DNA of 64,000 nucleotides, taken from Centropus unirufus. Taxonomy: Eukaryota > Chordata > Aves > Cuculiformes > Centropidae. Every line of letters begins with the position of its first letter. The stretch's first letter is position 1. The DNA is taken from positions 1 through 64,000 of the forward strand of contig VYZI01000194.1 of the NCBI GenBank assembly GCA_013397695.1. Direction: 5' to 3'. The position numbers were made by a program, and so were the translations under genes. The notes below the pieces were generated by a model, which was given only the letters and a program-made list of their open reading frames with translations, had not been told where the DNA came from and did no database searches. Positions 26,501 through 36,650 of this stretch are shown here, in pieces.

Positions 26501-29500
26501 ACATCTGTAAGAGGACCACAGATGACTAGCTAAGGTGCAGACACCAGAGTTAAGCGAAATGCCTCCTACCCTGGATGACAATTGCACATCTCTCCCATGA
26601 TAAGTCTTAAATTCACATATCATGCACAGGCTGAGAGATGAGGACCCTAACCTTTCACTTTGTACAACTATTCATGGCATGCTGGAAAACAAGGGGGTTG
26701 GAGAAAACTACTGACACATTCATTTCCTCCCAGCAGCAGTCCTCAATTTGTTTTCGCTTTATCATCAAGCAAGTCTCACAACATCATTTGAAAAATACTT
26801 GATGCTGTATTAGTACAAAACCTTGCTCAAAAAGGACAAAGACACCATTTTTTTCAGTAACAACAACCACAAAGGTGGGATGTAACAAGAGAAAGCTCCC
26901 AACATTGCTATCACCTCTGTTAATTCCTGCATGAAGAAGAAAGGCCTCTAATTTTTTTAACATAGCAGGCTAAGCTTATGCCTCTAACTCTTATTTAGTT
27001 CAGCATTTACTGATGGGCAAGGTAAGCTCCCCTTTACTGTATTACTCACACCTACCACACAGCACAGTAGTTGTGGTTCTGGGCACTTTTGTAGCTAGAA
27101 CTGAAGAAAACTGGCAGCATTTTGCACCTTACTGGATTCAGATCCTCTGTTGCCCCCAAGCCAGAAGGCTGCTGCTACTTCCTTCCCCTTGGCTTTCCCC
27201 AGTGCTCCATTTCCTCCGTGCTAATTGCAGCTGCTGCTGGGTCTCCTTCAAAGCCTGGTTCCCACAGGGCAGGGACGTTGAGGGTGGCCACTACCAGAGC
27301 CACCTCAAGTCCTGCAAAGCTGCTGTGGGGTCCTCTCTACTATTATGTGCCCTCACCTCCCCATCTGAAAAGCAACTGTTCCAGCAGCACAGCAGTTTTC
27401 CATGATGCAGGTTCATACTCAGCGACAGGAAGCCTTCACCTCCTGGTGTGTGAGGTGTACTGATAACAGATAAAGACAGGATTTCACTCCCTAGCATGCC
27501 AGAGCAGTCAGTATGGCACAGCCAGTGACAGCTCACAAAACTGCAAAACCTAACAGTAGGAGCAATTATAAGATAGCTTTGGTGTTTGATTTCAAGGGAC
27601 TTTTGTGCCCTGCCTGAACACAGACTGCTTCTATTCAAAACACGTTACATCCACAGTTCTGTTTAAATATACCCAATCCCCCAAGCAGCTGGTGAGGCAG
27701 CCAAGTTTACAGACTATACGGCACATAAAGGAATTCTTCAGATCATCTCAAGATGTGTTGCTCTTCAAGGTAGCAAAGAAGTGCCATGGGTATATGGGAG
27801 CCAGAACACTGGCATTGTACACGACATGAAAATGTAGCTCTAAGTAGAAAAATATTTAAGTCCTACTTTCAAGGGCTCAGACTTGCCAATATGTTAAATA
27901 TGATTCTGTATTATTTTAAAGTGAAATATTAAATGCATTTGTTAAAAACAACAATAAATTACAGTGTGTTCACATTCTTACAGCTCTTTGTTAACAAATA
28001 CATGTGTCTTCGGTTTCCAATAAAACTAACGATACCGTTTGTAAAAAGCATGTGCATAATGCTTATTAAGCATGCACAACCAGTCAGATATTACATTTAC
28101 TGAAAACTTAATGTAAACCAGCTTACAGGAAAATGTTTCTGGAATTTCTGAAGGAAAAAAAAGCAGCACCGAGTTCTCTTTGGTATTTCCCAAACCAAAA
28201 TGTTTCAGCATGCATTATATGTTATATTATTAAACTTATTTGTTCTAGTAAATCCAATCCTTTATGCAGGCCTTCTTGCTTCCCTCATGCATGCGCCCTG
28301 ACAGGGAAAAATCATGGAGACCTGTGGGAGTAGCAGAATACCAACAGGGCAGTTGCCTCAGAAGTTGCCTTTCTTCCTGTCTAAAGGCAGGATTGATACA
28401 CACTGGAGTAAAGTGAAATTGATCTGACAAAAAATGCAGCTTGCAGAAGATCAGCAGTGTATAAGGTTACAGAAATACTAAAAACACACACACCGATTTC
28501 AATTGCAGGTATTTTCAAAAGATTTAGTTTACCTTTGGCTGACTGGAAAAATAACTACCTCCCTAAATTAGAAGCTCAAGGTACACAGCACAATTCTATT
28601 GAACAAATGTTCTAGAGCAGTTGGAGATATGTGCAAAAGCAGCATCTTTCCCAACTATACTGCTAATCCATCAGCCAGACCTCAAGCAGGTTTGTTAACA
28701 AATTCCATGAAAGTTGAACCACCAAGCAGCCAGGTAGTATGCGTACCTACAGGGACACGACCTATGCATCAAGTTCCCTCACTATGCATTTCCCTCTCAG
28801 TTTCCTTCATGCATCAAGGCTGTGGCTAGTCATTGCCCACAGAAAAAGAAAAAAATAAGATAATAAAACTAACTCGAAATTTGTACAAACAGGAGGCAGT
28901 GTGAGATTTCTGTTCCTCTGCACCAAAACCGTTGCAAGATTCCTTAACTTTTCCAGCAAACCTAAAAGCACAATTTTCCTTCCTCCCCAGAACACAAATA
29001 CATAGGCCCAGGCTTCTGTTAAATTAACAGGCATACGGTAAAATCGCAATGCATTGCTACCAGAAACCTCACCTGTACAGACGAGACTGCTATTTGAAAC
29101 CATTCACTTGGCACAGAAAGCAGCCACCCCTAAAAATTTCATTAACCACGTTCTAGTCTCGAGCAGTAAGAGGTGCCAGGGTGAAGTTTAAAGAAAGGCA
29201 AGAGGGAGTGGGGAGGGAGAAGGCTTTTTTAACAATTATATTAGATAACACACGGCAATTAAAACTGTCTCTAGAAGCAAGACGACAACTGGCCATGGGG
29301 AAAGCCAACATGTGGATTTTCTGGCACTTGACAAGTGCATACACACATTACTTAAGGTAAGTCGAAGAAATTACTGCAATGTATAATGAGCCAAAATGGT
29401 AAACCCACCTGCTCAGCAGAAAAAGACTGCAGTTTTAAAACCTTGGCTCACTTAAGTAACTTGTTCTTTTGTCCATGCTTCTGACTGAGAGAAAGCAGTT

Positions 29501-29560
29501 ACTAAGCATTTGCAGGCTTAGGTGGCTCAAGGTAAACATGCAAAAAAGTAAAATGCTTAC

Positions 29561-29654
29561 CTGGACCTGATAACTTGGAAAACCAATGAATACCCTCATG
29601 TGCATTAAGATTTTACAATACTATCTAGTACTAAGTAACCAATTTGCTTCTCCA
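29561..29654 (-). other. Exon-like segment with good splice sites, minus strand
   Basis: The minus strand shows an acceptor with a T-rich tract (TTGTTTTATTTTAG|TGGAG) and, 94 bases on, a strong donor (GTCCAG|GTAAGC). Joined in phase to the putative first exon at 33196 it would read V-EKQIGYLVLDSIVKS and then stop, so as a coding exon it would truncate the protein. It fits better as an alternative or non-coding exon, or as a decoy pair. No homology recognised. Confidence 0.2.
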
Positions 29655-29859
29655 CTAAAATAAAACAACATGCAATTTAGCTTCTATTATAAGAGTCCAT
29701 TTGTGGTCTCAAATGTTTGCATTTGAAGGCCATCAGTAATTTCAGCTGACTGAGAAAAAACAGTATGACAGTGTAAGATGGAAGAGAGAAAGACCTTATT
29801 TCTGCATTATCTAAACTTTGCCATCAGATCCAAAACTGCAAGCTTGGGATAACTAGCTT

Positions 29860-29876
29860 AAAAAAAAAAAAAAAAA
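29860..29876 (+). repeat. Poly-A tract (A17)
   Basis: Seventeen consecutive A preceded by 'aactagctt'. No recognisable retrogene or SINE body precedes it. Confidence 0.85.
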
Positions 29877-32800
29877 GCCAAGAACTTTATAATCTCCTCA
29901 CAGCTGCTGCTGTGCTCTCCAGAAAAGTAGTCTTTACAAAATGTCCAGCTGAAATGCTGGTGAAACTAGCTTTCACAATGTCAAGTAATCCAATGGCTAT
30001 TTGCAGGCAGGCGATTCCAGTCAGCAGCACTCCAGCCTCAACCCTCCTGTCCTCCACAGGCAGAAGGTGGTACTCTGGCTTCTGGCTAAGCAGCAACAGC
30101 TCAACTTTTGAATTCTCCATCATACCTGGAAAATACTCTGCCCAATCTCATTTTCAGATTATGAAGGTGTGATATCCTGAGCATATTCATTTACCAGTAG
30201 ACTCCTCCTTGAACTGCGTCTATTATTTTTTATTTATTGTTTGAAACTTCATTTTGAAGAACTAACAAATATGAAGGCATGAATTAAAACCAATAACCAC
30301 CGCTGCAGCAGAATAAAGTCACACTGGACTTCTACACTATAGCCAACACAATATCCTAGAGCTTTTCTTGAAAGACCCTCCCTCGCATCAATACATGAAT
30401 CAATCTCACCTTCTGCTGAAAAGCAAAGTTTACAGGTGACAAAGAAATTTAACCCCTTTCCCAACTACACTGATTATGCTTACATTCTCCCCAAGTTAGT
30501 GTTACCTCCTCATAGAACTTAAATTCCTATTTGCTCCAAAGTTTAAAAGGAATTTGTTCACATGAAGAACACTCACTGTGTATTTTGTCTGTACTTATCA
30601 GACAAATTCCCAGTTCCCCATAGGAATTCAGCTTAAAGTCTGGTTTGGTTTTTTGTTTTAATTAAAAAGTCAAAACATTTGAAGGTCATCAGCATTCAAA
30701 CCAATTTATGTTCTGGAATACCTGACAGAACAATTGAAAAACAGATAGAAACACCAACAGAACAAAACCATAACTTAGTTCTCACCTGAAACACATAGGT
30801 TTTAAGTGGTTGAGAGAAGTTAAAGAGGTCAAGCCCTACCAATCCTAAACCGTACCTTCATGAACTTCTAACAACCTTCCTGCTGGGGCTCCAAGCATCA
30901 CCTCAGACAAAAAAGAACAACTCATCCTGTGGATTTTACCATATTAAAGAAAACGGGTTACAGAAACTCGGCTGGTTACCTATGTGACCTTCAGAGGGCA
31001 CAACAGATCTGCATAATGAATTACCTAAGGTAACAGCATACCAAAGTCATCCAATTTTCTAAATAGGGTGCTAACTGCAGAGCTTAATTACCACTACTTT
31101 CCATATTCACGAGTTATGTAATCAACCTGGCTGGGTAAAATTTGAAGCTGGGACTGTCTGAACATAGGGCTGAGAGAAGCAAGAGAAAAATGCTTGATGC
31201 AAAGCATCACTCCCCATCCCTTCCTTAACCAGCACACTAGGGATCACACCTTCAAACAGCTCCAAAATCAAGACCTATTTATTTAGTCTGTTAACACGGC
31301 TATGGACCATCTTAACTGAATCTCATCTAACCTCCCATCATGAGGAGGGCTCCCTGCCCTAGTCTTCTGTAACCTGTCCAATAATATGTACTGCCACTGA
31401 AGCAATTACTCCCTGATGGCATTCTCTGGTTTTCTCACCTCCACCTTTATCCCAATTCATTTGTTTTTCCACCAGTTTCTTCCCAGTCACCAGGGGAAAG
31501 CCAGTAATCTGCAAACATCCCTGCACTTTGGCAGTGGTCCTTCATCTCTAGCTACAACTGCCACCATGGTGCTAAAAGGGCAGGAGAGAAAAATGGCTGG
31601 TGTATATTGTAAAACCATTCAGTACTTGGCAGGCTCAGTGTACAAACAAGGAATGTGCCTGGTACCCAAAACTTTCCCCCCAGAAGATGGTCACACCTGA
31701 TGATTAGGAATTTATTCAAGGCTACAAGCTGGCATCATGTAAACTTTCAACAAAAGACTCGTGGTAAGTAGCGGGCAGGGTAAGCAGGATCTACTTCAAT
31801 ACGAGATTAGCTCCAACATATCCACGTAGCAATGTATGCGTCCAAAGAGTAAAGAGTGGGCTCGTAATTAGACTTTGGAAAATGATGCTAAGAAAACTCA
31901 GATGTTCTTATACAGAAGATAAAATTAGACCATTCTATTTTAATAGACATGTTCCCTACTCACTGAATAGCTGCTATGACTTAAATAATCATCTATCAGG
32001 CTTGACGTGGAAGTAGCAGCTATAGAGACACGTCCTTCCAGATAGCATGAACTGAGCTTGACAACAGGATACAAGATTGACAGGGCAGTTGAAAGACACC
32101 AGCTTCACCAATACCTCACCATTTCGATCACATATATGAAAGATTTTCCATAGGATAAAGAAATTGCAACAGATTTTGATATTACCTTGGCATCTCAAGT
32201 ACTGCCTTCAAGGGATGAATTCAGTTCTTGTTTTCTGACATGCTTCTCAGTAAACTCAGTATCATCCTGAGTTTACAGGCTCCTGAGTTATAGTTTAGGA
32301 CTTCTTATTTCAGACCTGCTACTGTTTTGTTCTTTAATAGGGCAGCATCTGATATTCCAGTTAATGTCCTATTGCCTAGCACAGTGGGCTTTGCAATAAG
32401 TACCAATATGCTATGAACACTCCATGTGAGAGCACAGGCCCACCTGGACCTCACTCAGCATATCCAAGGTTTTCCTACTCGAGACAAGCATCACTTACTG
32501 ATTCTTACCAACAGGAAAGCTTGGAGGAGCCAGGGCATAGCATCCTCTCCGCACGGTGTACTTCCATGCCACCACAGCAGGAAGGATGCTGCCAAGGCAT
32601 CGCCAGGAAGGCCAGGCTGGCGTGCCACCTCCTAGGTGACACACATCATCACTAACACCGACCATGGCACAGGGTGCATCTTCTCCCCGCACCTTTCCTA
32701 CCCTTAACTGGGCAAGTTTTCCCCTTCCAGACACAGCTGCGGTGCCCCTGCCGCAGGGTCCCTGCTGGAGCCCAGCGGGATGAGGCACACCGAGGGGCTC

Positions 32801-33170
32801 CCCCCGCCACCAAAGCCGGGCTGGAGGGCAGGTGCACCCCACGGCGAGGGGACACGGCGCCGCGGCCCCCGGGAGGGCGGGGGCAGAGCGGCCCCCGCGG
32901 GACCCCGCGGCCCCCGCGCCGAACAAAAGGCGCGGCCGAGGCGCGGGGCCGTCCCGAGCCGCAGCCCCGGGGGAGCCCCGGGCCGGGCCCTGCGCGGGAG
33001 GGGCGCGATGCAACAGCCCCGGGCGAGCGCAGCACCGCGAGGCCCCTGCCCCTTCCCTTAACAAAAGCCCCGCAGCCCCAGCCTTGGCGGCCGCCTCCGC
33101 GGGAACTGCGGGGCTCCCTGGGCCCCCCCCGCATCCTCCCCTCCCTTCGCCCCGCACAAAGCGGGCCGCT

Positions 33171-33187
33171 CCCCCCCCCCGCCCCCC
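33171..33187 (-). promoter_or_regulatory. G-run tract just inside the putative intron 1
   Basis: Ten C, one G and six C on the plus strand give G6CG10 on the minus strand, starting eight bases inside the presumed donor at 33195/33194. G-runs downstream of a weak donor can act as intronic splicing enhancers and can form quadruplexes. The sequence is direct; the role is inference. Confidence 0.3.
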
Positions 33188-33195
33188 GCACCGAC

Positions 33196-33289
33196 CTTGA
33201 GCCGCTTCGGGCGCCCCTAAGGTCTTGGTCACCGCCTTCCACACGTTGCAGCCCAGCAGGCAGAGGAGAAGCGCCGCCGACCTGCTCAT
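33196..33289 (-). CDS. Putative first coding exon: signal peptide of a secreted/membrane protein (unidentified)
   Basis: The minus strand opens at an ATG with G at -3 (GGAAATGA) and encodes MSRSAALLLCLLGCNVWKA followed by VTKTLGAPEAAQ. This is a short polar n-region, a Leu/Ala-rich hydrophobic core and a small-residue end, the layout of a cleavable signal peptide. The exon is placed to end at CAAG|GTCGGT, a usable but not strong donor, giving 31 codons plus one base (phase 1). Beyond it the open frame becomes Gly/Arg-rich GC-island translation that does not look like protein, which supports an exon end here. It lies in the middle of a CpG island, with a TATA-like element about 205 bases upstream. 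Later exons would lie at lower coordinates; none was recognised. I do not recognise the protein. Alternative: a chance ORF in GC-rich DNA. Confidence 0.45.
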
Positions 33290-33372
33290 TTCCAGCCGCC
33301 GCCGCCAGCCGCCGCCAGGGAGGGAAGCGCCGCCGGAGCCGCTGCCCGGAGGAGGAGGAGAAAGAGCCGCAT
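33286..33372 (-). promoter_or_regulatory. Upstream ORF overlapping the putative start by ATGA
   Basis: In the presumed 5' leader an ATG opens a 28-codon frame, beginning MRLFLLLLRAAAPAAL and ending GGGGWK. Its TGA stop overlaps the downstream ATG as ATGA. The uORF start context is poor (C at -3, C at +4), so scanning ribosomes would mostly bypass it; those that use it would terminate exactly on the main start, an arrangement compatible with reinitiation. The encoded peptide itself resembles a hydrophobic leader, so in another transcript form it could be the N-terminus of a frame-shifted product. The sequence arrangement is seen directly; any translation effect is inference. Confidence 0.35.
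33294..33317. repeat. GCC/GGC triplet runs in putative 5' leader
   Basis: Immediately upstream of the putative start codon the plus strand reads AGCCGCCGCCGCCAGCCGCCGCC, two GCC runs interrupted by CAG-type units. On the sense strand it encodes the Gly-rich end of the overlapping uORF. Triplet runs of this kind are common and often length-variable in CpG-island leaders. Confidence 0.6.
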
Positions 33373-33493
33373 CAGGGGCCGGCCCGCTCCGCGCCTCCCT
33401 CCGCGCTGCCCCTCCCGCTTCCTCCGCTGCGCCCCGCGCGGTGCCCCCGCCCGGGGAGGGGGGAGGCGGCAGCGCCGCGGCCGCCTGCCCGGG

Positions 33494-33500
33494 TTTATTT
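33494..33500 (-). promoter_or_regulatory. TATA-like element
   Basis: The minus strand carries AAATAAA between a G-run tract and a CCCGGGC string, the only AT-rich heptamer in this part of the island. At the usual 25-30 base spacing the start site would fall near 33465, leaving a leader of roughly 175 bases before the ATG at 33289. It is not a canonical TATAAA, and CpG-island promoters often work without one. Confidence 0.25.
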
Positions 33501-33522
33501 CCCCCCTTTCCCCCCCCCTCCC
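33501..33522 (-). promoter_or_regulatory. G-run tract, possible G-quadruplex in promoter
   Basis: The plus strand shows runs of six and nine C separated by TTT, then CTCCC. The minus strand, which would be the coding strand of the putative gene, therefore carries several G-runs of three or more with short loops. Such tracts can fold as G-quadruplexes and bind Sp1/MAZ-type factors. This is a composition-based call only. Confidence 0.4.
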
Positions 33523-33573
33523 TTTACATCTCCATCCTCCCTCGGCTCCGCCGCCGTAACCCTGCCCGGCGGG

Positions 33574-33589
33574 ACAGCGCCCCCTGCAG
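33574..33589 (+). promoter_or_regulatory. CTCF-like core motif
   Basis: ACAGCGCCCCCTGCAG matches the reverse-complement CTCF core (GCGCCCCCT) and sits about 285 bases upstream of the putative start codon inside the CpG island. GC-rich sequence produces such matches by chance, so this is a candidate only. Confidence 0.3.
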
Positions 33590-33807
33590 CCCGCGCTGCG
33601 CCCCCCCCCAGGTGCCGCCGCGCTCACCTGCGGCGGAGGGGGGCGCGTCCCGCCCCTCTCCCTTCCCGCACCCCTGGAAAATGGCCTCCCCGGGGGAGCT
33701 GCCCCCGGCGGCACAGGGGCGCGGTGGTCCCTCATGGCACAGCCCCCCCCCGCCGCTGTAGGGATCATTCCAAGCAGTTTTAATAAGACAGACCGGGGTG
33801 CCCCGGG

Positions 33808-33938
33808 AGGTGGGTGCGTCCCCACCCCTCGAGGTGTTTGAAGGACGTGAGGTGGGGCGCGCAGCGGTCTGGGTTAGTGGGCAGGTACGAGGGAATCGAG
33901 GATCTCAAAGGTCTTTCCCAAGCAAAGGATTCTATGGG
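33808..33938 (+). mobile_element. CR1 LINE 3' end fragment at the CpG island edge
   Basis: The stretch reads as a diverged CR1 3' terminus: a 'gtgcgtccccacccctcgaggtg' start like the CR1 'gtgccccatccctggaggtg', then 'tagtgggcaggt', then 'gatctcaaaggtctttccca', ending 'ggattctatgg'. It is unusually CpG-rich for an old CR1 copy, as expected if it has sat beside an unmethylated island. It is on the plus strand, upstream of the putative minus-strand promoter. Assignment is by motif order, not alignment. Confidence 0.65.
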
Positions 33939-36650
33939 CAGCAGGGAACGCATTCATCTGCTGGGATTTATGCAAAACTGTTTTTTTTAAAAAAAACAAA
34001 ACGCTGTAGCGAACCGCAGAAGGAAGGCAGACTTTGGGGTTGAAACGCTGGCGTTGGAGGCTGAGGTCACCAGGAGCATCTCATCTCCTGCTGTGCTCTC
34101 CTCCAGGCCAGCAGCCACCGAACAAGGCCACAGCACTCCTCCCTTCCCGGCTCTGCCGAGAATTACGCTTCCCAGGGGAGGGAGAAAAGGCGCTCCTCGT
34201 GTTTCCTCCAGCCCGGGGGCTGCTGCTGCCCGCGGCTATCATGGAGAGTCCTTGCACAGCTGTGAGAAGCCAAACCCCAGCGGCTCCCGCGTTCCCACGA
34301 TCCGCTCCCAAACCCTGCCAATGCCACAGGGCGCCCCAAGACTGAAGTTTGTGTAACTACAGGTTGCACCCCCTACAGTCGTTGTCTTAAATCTCCAGGT
34401 TCTATTTGTAAAGTCTATTTTAAAATTTGCCATAAAAATGCAACGCATCATGCATGTATTTGTAGAAAGCAGTGCAATTATTTACTTTGTCACTTTAGGA
34501 TTTGACCCGAGTAACTGTACCACAATCTATGGGCTGTTCCTTTTACAAATTTCATGGAATTCTTGTGCTCCAGAAGTGTTAAAACTGATTTTCTGGTTCC
34601 TATTTAGCCACACTCCTGCTGACTACAATATATTTTACTCAAAAATATTTTCTGAGAGATGGTAAACACAGTGTAGACACAGCAACTTTATCTTTTTATC
34701 CTGAGAACTTGGAGGATTTAGTGTAAAGCTCCATCCTGTAAGAAAAATAGGTACAAAAAGACTATTCATTTCACAGAGGAGACTAAGTGAGCCAGATCAT
34801 CTGATCTCACTCCTGCTTGTCATAAAACAAAGATTTCAATATCTTATTCTCATGTCATAACTAAACACTTATCATGTAACGAGTATGATTTGGAGAGCCC
34901 AGTGGATTTATAGCAAAACTGATCATAGTTTAGGGGTTGTCAGTGACTGTGAGGCAAATCCTTCCTAAAGAAAGAAGGTTGGCCACGTAGTAAATAGTCA
35001 CATATTATATAGCATCATTTTTGAGATCCTATTTCCCTTTCTCTGGATATCTGTTGATATAAATCAGCATAAATAAGATGACCTCATAGCTAGAAACTCA
35101 TATAAAACCTATTTCTGTCTATAAGTTAAGCTAAAGCAATTTGTTACAAAGAGAAATATGCATTTTTCTGGATGTAGTTGTATTATTTTTCATGGAAAAC
35201 AGACACCACAGTCCTTGCGACATCAGTGGATAACACATAATTATTTGGGCTGGAAATGAAATTAGATATTGCAGTGAGAAATACAGTATCAGACTGAGTT
35301 TTTTCTAGAATTTACATTTAAGAAAACAGAAATCCATTTACATAAGTGCTTCCCTTAATTGCCTTTACAAAAATAGAAAATTTTGCTTTATCACTAGTAA
35401 ACAGTCTGTTTCAAGACTGTTCTGGCTGCTTTTGGTCACTTGAGCTTTTATGCAGTGGATTTACAGTTTAAATAAGTGCTATTTCCAAACAGATACTACA
35501 AGCTACAGGCATGTGAAAAGTTAACTTTTTGTTGCCTTTCCTCTTCAGAGAATTAAAAATACCGCTTGGAGCCACTCACTATAGCACTTTTCCCTCTCCT
35601 GTGGCTGAGGATTGAGAACTACCACAACGCCTTGGAACTATAGACTGCTTTGACCTTACTGTGTTGGTTTTTCTACTTAACTTGAGTAAGCTATCTTAAA
35701 GTGATGAGAGTCAACTCCATTAGATTGATGGTTTCATAGTTTGTTGAGGTTTTTTTTAGGCTGGGAAATATAGCTTATCTATATGGATTCCCTGACTAAG
35801 GGAATATGACATCATATGACATCTAACACTTCACAAAAGCCAATTCGACATGCAGAAAGGATAAAGACTTTTCTGGAAGTGGTTATCCACAAATTTCTTA
35901 TTTTCAAATTAAATATATGTTACTATCTAGATCTTAACATTTCAACATCCCATCTAGCAACAATAATGCAGCAGAGAACAAAAAGAAAATCTGCATATTT
36001 TCATCATATTCCAGAAATATTTTGAGCTACCAAAAGGACATATGGATATCTGATCCTAAGTAGGCTATGCAGATTTTGAAAGCACAAACTATATATAAAA
36101 CCTCTCACTCCTTGCAGTAGCCCTCTCTATTTCAGCTCAGATGTACTTACAGACTGTGCTGGGCACACAGGGCTTGTCTCCTTCCTGAATAAGCTAAATT
36201 TATGTATATAATTACATGGTAGCACTCTCATAAATGCACCCATTCATGTTGTGGAACTGAGCTATTCCTCCAAATAGCTCCTCTTGAAATGATCTTCTCT
36301 CCTTTGCTTCATTGAGCACTGAAGTATCTAACACTGACATGTTAGTAATGCCATTGATTCCTGGATGAACACTCCCTGTGACACATGGGATAGTTCATGT
36401 CTTAGAACTCGGTTAAAATCCTCTTCAGTCTTAAGAAAATACTAGTTGTACTCCAGTTCCATTTTTATGGGTTTTTTGTTGTTTTTTTTTTTTTGCTATG
36501 CCCATCGGTTAGATAACTTTTAAAAAAAAAAAGGAGACAATTTACTGTAAACACCACAGGAGAGGTGTCAGTAAATAACATTAATACAGTCATCTGGCTT
36601 AAGTCAGGCTACTGAGAGCTCAGCTCCAACTCTGGTCATACATGATCCAA
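33939..36650. other. Upstream flank of the CpG island, no gene seen
   Basis: Moderately GC-rich to about 34350, then AT-rich. Contains the T8A8 tract at 33981. The frame 34034-34345 is proline/serine-rich shoulder sequence and not a convincing gene. Likely upstream regulatory DNA of the putative minus-strand gene. Confidence 0.55.
33981..33996. repeat. T8A8 palindromic tract
   Basis: Eight T directly followed by eight A, just beyond the CR1 fragment at the CpG-island shoulder. Rigid A-tracts of this sort tend to exclude nucleosomes and may bound the promoter region. Confidence 0.8.

Larger units (their letters stand above)
19216..32729. other. Long non-coding stretch up to the CpG island (presumed intron)
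   Basis: AT-rich sequence with many short chance frames. The longest, 24673-25116 plus (147 codons), and 27013-27405 plus (130 codons) show no domain, no low-stop neighbourhood and no promoter or poly-A context. Holds the 18-bp palindrome at 23475, poly-A at 29860 and the exon-like segment at 29561. GC rises gradually after about 32400 toward the island. Confidence 0.6.
32730..33870 (-). promoter_or_regulatory. CpG island promoter
   Basis: About 1.1 kb of very high GC and dense CpG stands out sharply from AT-rich flanks on both sides. It holds many GC-box-like CCCGCCC/GGGGCGG strings, GCC triplet runs and G-runs. In vertebrates such islands usually mark a transcription start. The minus-strand signal-peptide-like exon and the TATA-like element inside it favour transcription toward lower coordinates. 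Divergent transcription toward higher coordinates is possible but no supported exon was seen there. Confidence 0.85.

Noticed and set aside
32495..33195. Continuation of the minus-strand frame from the putative exon to 264 codons
   Set aside because: After the signal-peptide-like start it becomes Gly/Arg/Ala low-complexity composition and then unrelated sequence; a splice donor at 33196 explains the data better.
32674..33783. 369-codon plus-strand ORF across the CpG island
   Set aside because: Pro/Arg/Ala-rich translation typical of GC-rich DNA with few stop codons; several overlapping frames on both strands are equally open there, and no domain is visible.
33286..33825. 179-codon minus-strand ORF starting upstream in the island
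   Set aside because: Most of it lies upstream of the inferred start site and is Pro/Gly/Arg-rich; only its last 28 codons, the uORF, are likely in a transcript.
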